A DNA stretch of 64,000 nucleotides from Diacronema lutheri (Eukaryota; Haptophyta; Pavlovophyceae; Pavlovales; Pavlovaceae), in NCBI GenBank assembly GCA_019448385.1, contig JAGTXO010000029.1, forward strand, positions 62,001 to 126,000. Direction: 5' to 3'. The stretch's first letter is position 1. Every line of letters starts with the position of its first letter. The notes beneath the pieces were generated by a model that made no database searches, had not been told where the DNA came from, and worked only from the letters and a program-made list of their open reading frames with translations. A program made the position numbers and the translations under genes. Shown here one piece after another: positions 63,001 through 64,000 of this stretch.

Positions 63001-64000
63001 ACGGCCGTCGAGCAGCGCGATCGTCTGCTCGCCGTCTCGCGCGCCCACAAAATCGACGTGCTCCACCGTGACGCCCTGCTCGGCGTACTGCCGCTGCGCC
63101 TCAACAAAGACGCACTGCACGAAGAGCCGTTGCAGCTTCTCATTCGCATAGTTGATCAGCAGCTGCTCGAGGGAGTTGATCCCAAAGTGCTCGAAGCCAA
63201 AGATGTCGATGATGCCGATGAAGAGCTCGCCGCCCGCCGCGCTCGGCGCACCGCCGTTCGAGCCGCCGAGCGCAACGCCACCGTCCGCGCCGGCGGCGCG
63301 CGGCGACGGTGGCGCGGGCGCGCCAGCGCGCGGCGACGTGAGCGAGACGGTCGACGCGCGGCCTCCGACGTCGGAGGCGCGCGAGCCGGCGCTATCGGCG
63401 CGCAGCGACTCAGAGATGCGACGAACGAGCCATGAGAAGAGGCGCGCATAGAGCGCCTTTGCGAGCGCGTCGCGCGCCGCCTCTGCCTCCGACAGGCGGT
63501 GCGCGCGCGTCACCCACTCGGCACCCGCGCGCATCGTCTGCGAGAGGAGGCCGTCAGTGAGCTGCGCCTCGTCGAGCCCGAGGATCGCCCCCGCCGTGCG
63601 CACCGCCTTCTTCGCCGGCTCGCCGGCGAGCGCCGCCTCCGACTCGTCGTCGGCCGCCGCGTCCGCGCCCGCGGCCGCGCCGCCGCTCGCGCGCACCGCC
63701 ACGTTACCGAGGTGCAGCACGCCGGCGAGGACGGCGAGGACGTCGGCCTGCTCGGCGGCGCCGACGCCCAGCCGCTCAAATGCGTCACGCACCGTCGCCA
63801 TCGTCGCGCTGTCGTCCTCGCCCGCGCGCAGCGCGCACGGCTGCAAGTAGACGAACGCTTCGGCGGCGCTGCTCGGCGCGAGCGAGAGCGTCGAGCGCTC
63901 CGCGCGGCTCGCGCCGGCGCAGAGCGCGTAGAGCGCGGTGTACGAGCGCTCGGCACTGCCGTGCGAGACGACACGGCTCTTCTCGAGCAGGTAGGTCGTC
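60088..64000 (-). CDS. Myosin heavy chain with IQ, WW, SH3 domains and a CAAX end (5' part off the edge)
   Basis: Visible exons are >64000-62298, 61864-61474 and 61336-60088 (phases 1 and 2). The motor part has TYLLEKSRVV at the right edge, the switch II region IDIFGFEHFGINSLEQLLIN, VDYTIGGFLGKNKDPLNQNL, SFVRCFRPN, and the converter GHTKAFFKHGVVIDLN; P-loop and switch I lie beyond the window. One IQ motif (SVVQRIGRGQLARRL) and a charged helix follow. Next is a CEP164-like unit: YLGMDPQRDWQLLWIADEAL, then WW domain PPGWEQQLDPTGGTFFQNVV whose second Trp is Leu. Then an SH3 domain (VVLYPFSAEEAGEMSVRPGE, GLVPQTYVEE), a low-complexity stretch, and the end KGCCVVS, a prenylation box with an adjacent palmitoylatable Cys. 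A membrane-tethered, single-IQ myosin is implied. Confidence 0.95.
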   Translation of the reverse strand, partial: TTYLLEKSRVVSHGSAERSYTALYALCAGASRAERSTLSLAPSSAAEAFVYLQPCALRAGEDDSATMATVRDAFERLGVGAAEQADVLAVLAGVLHLGNVAVRASGGAAAGADAAADDESEAALAGEPAKKAVRTAGAILGLDEAQLTDGLLSQTMRAGAEWVTRAHRLSEAEAARDALAKALYARLFSWLVRRISESLRADSAGSRASDVGGRASTVSLTSPRAGAPAPPSPRAAGADGGVALGGSNGGAPSAAGGELFIGIIDIFGFEHFGINSLEQLLINYANEKLQRLFVQCVFVEAQRQYAEQGVTVEHVDFVGARDGEQTIALLDGRPAGVLPLLAEECVLRNGSDDALLAKLAREHRAHARFALPLDKAGGADGAQRVSRGGGGGVAAAAGAPPRESTFRIVHFAHAVDYTIGGFLGKNKDPLNQNLAVLLQKSKRPFLAALFSAEPADEAVARPPPAAPAASAVAPGGARVARSASFQRTTRRGSTGGGNLRFTGVADQFTRSLDSLMRTVEASDISFVRCFRPNGAQAALLFDEPLVRTQLASSGLLHAIQLARAAYPGARAFPPLSPLPASPDPPGPSLPFSPLPTLPTLPTLPTLPTLPTLPTLPDPPSPSRPSRPSRPSRPSRPSRPSRPSRPSRPSRPSRPSRPSRPSRPSRPSRPSRTLPTLPDPPSPSRPSRPSRPSRPSRPRARARPRARTRPLRRLARARGSGRPIRPARRHRERPRRQGGASRQDGRFRDPCRAWRAQLAVRGWAHQGLLQARRRDRSEQPARRGGRTGRERRAAHRPRPTRAQARHARAQRRRRARARRCGARRGEARGGGRTAARRGRGEAQVRAARRAPPRRPFRSAARPTAVAGRALIRPSPRLRAARAARPPARRAEQDELLRRAQEAAEAAAARDQAEGRLAPPVAPSPRLQVVMPAAPKPAGSASSAGARAPGVAPGDVAISFKEVMEGYTLLYATAPKAAAEAELTRAEAEAAARLTASGLLQRLGLRAPADELLAYARYLGMDPQRDWQLLWIADEALATPAPPGWEQQLDPTGGTFFQNVVTTDVSLQHPCDFHYQQLYYRERVQLLRQVAPHTLTPEDLAALPEFSTWRAVVLYPFSAEEAGEMSVRPGEVVTILGGEVAPEGWFMASFHDAVGLVPQTYVEESRTRYVDKAGVPVTPVHKRDTDSRHNSLLSSYAGGAAAAPVPAEPAPAAVRRASSDARAALADGEGLQSPLTTAGSSPLPAATNARVRAPPPDGRAGSPAAADGGGARAGPAQAAGGEAAGAKLTGEQQRKPAPKGCCVVS
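61865..62297. repeat. 10-bp G-rich minisatellite filling a myosin intron
   Basis: The 433-bp intron is mostly tandem GGGAGGGTCG units (about 30 copies between 61918 and 62285). Three times the array is broken by the same longer unit GGGGCGAGAAGGGGAGGGA (about 61937, 62126 and 62218), which shows higher-order duplication. Each unit carries two G-triplets, so the plus strand could form quadruplexes throughout. The RNA strand is CCCTCCCGAC repeats, an extreme polypyrimidine tract. Confidence 0.9.

Overview
The window is eukaryotic nuclear DNA from a GC-rich microalga. Codons end mostly in G or C, and short introns (about 50-430 bp) interrupt otherwise long exons. The commonest intron form is GTGCGC...GCGCAG, and at least four introns have a GC donor whose reading phase fits exactly. 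The gene set (triose-phosphate-translocator-type carrier, GARP MYB factor, CBL-type calcium sensor, four-domain Ca channel, sperm-tail PG-rich protein, katanin, STPG/TPR/centrosome-like proteins) fits a flagellate alga. A haptophyte, perhaps a compact pavlovophyte, is my best guess; this is inference, not proof.

Layout, left to right: phosphate translocator (5' part); LIN37-like MuvB subunit; EHD-like GTPase; UBL3 (membrane-anchored ubiquitin-fold); rhodanese; V-ATPase subunit G; GARP MYB factor; TTD14-like P-loop protein; katanin p60; a small unknown; CBL-like Ca sensor; TADA1/HFI1 (SAGA); a long coiled-coil protein; an unknown; a membrane-anchored GH9; an STPG protein; a TPR protein; LIM-CH-CH; a voltage-sensor/cyclic-nucleotide-phosphodiesterase fusion; RNF121; a four-domain voltage-gated Ca channel; an ARM/IQ protein; a poorer, lower-GC stretch (about 39.7-42.8 kb) with doubtful or broken genes; a ~3,340-residue secreted-repeat/cation-antiporter fusion; FRA10AC1; ribulose-phosphate epimerase; two unknowns; CAF-1 p60; a decayed TnpB/Fanzor-like fragment; and a myosin ending in WW, SH3 and a CAAX box (its N-terminus lies beyond the right edge).

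Most genes alternate strand, giving head-to-head pairs whose start codons are 30-105 bp apart and tail-to-tail pairs whose stops are 25-150 bp apart. Themes recur: chromatin and transcription (LIN37, GARP, TADA1, CAF-1), cytoskeleton/flagellum (katanin, STPG, LIM-CH, coiled-coil, myosin), and calcium/voltage signalling. The most striking block is 28.8-38.2 kb. There a protein that looks like a voltage-controlled phosphodiesterase shares a promoter region with RNF121, which is tail-to-tail with a Ca channel carrying an EEEE filter and a C-terminal IQ-like site. The voltage-sensor/phosphodiesterase fusion, the giant ectodomain antiporter and the WW-SH3-CAAX myosin are the best candidates for undescribed systems.
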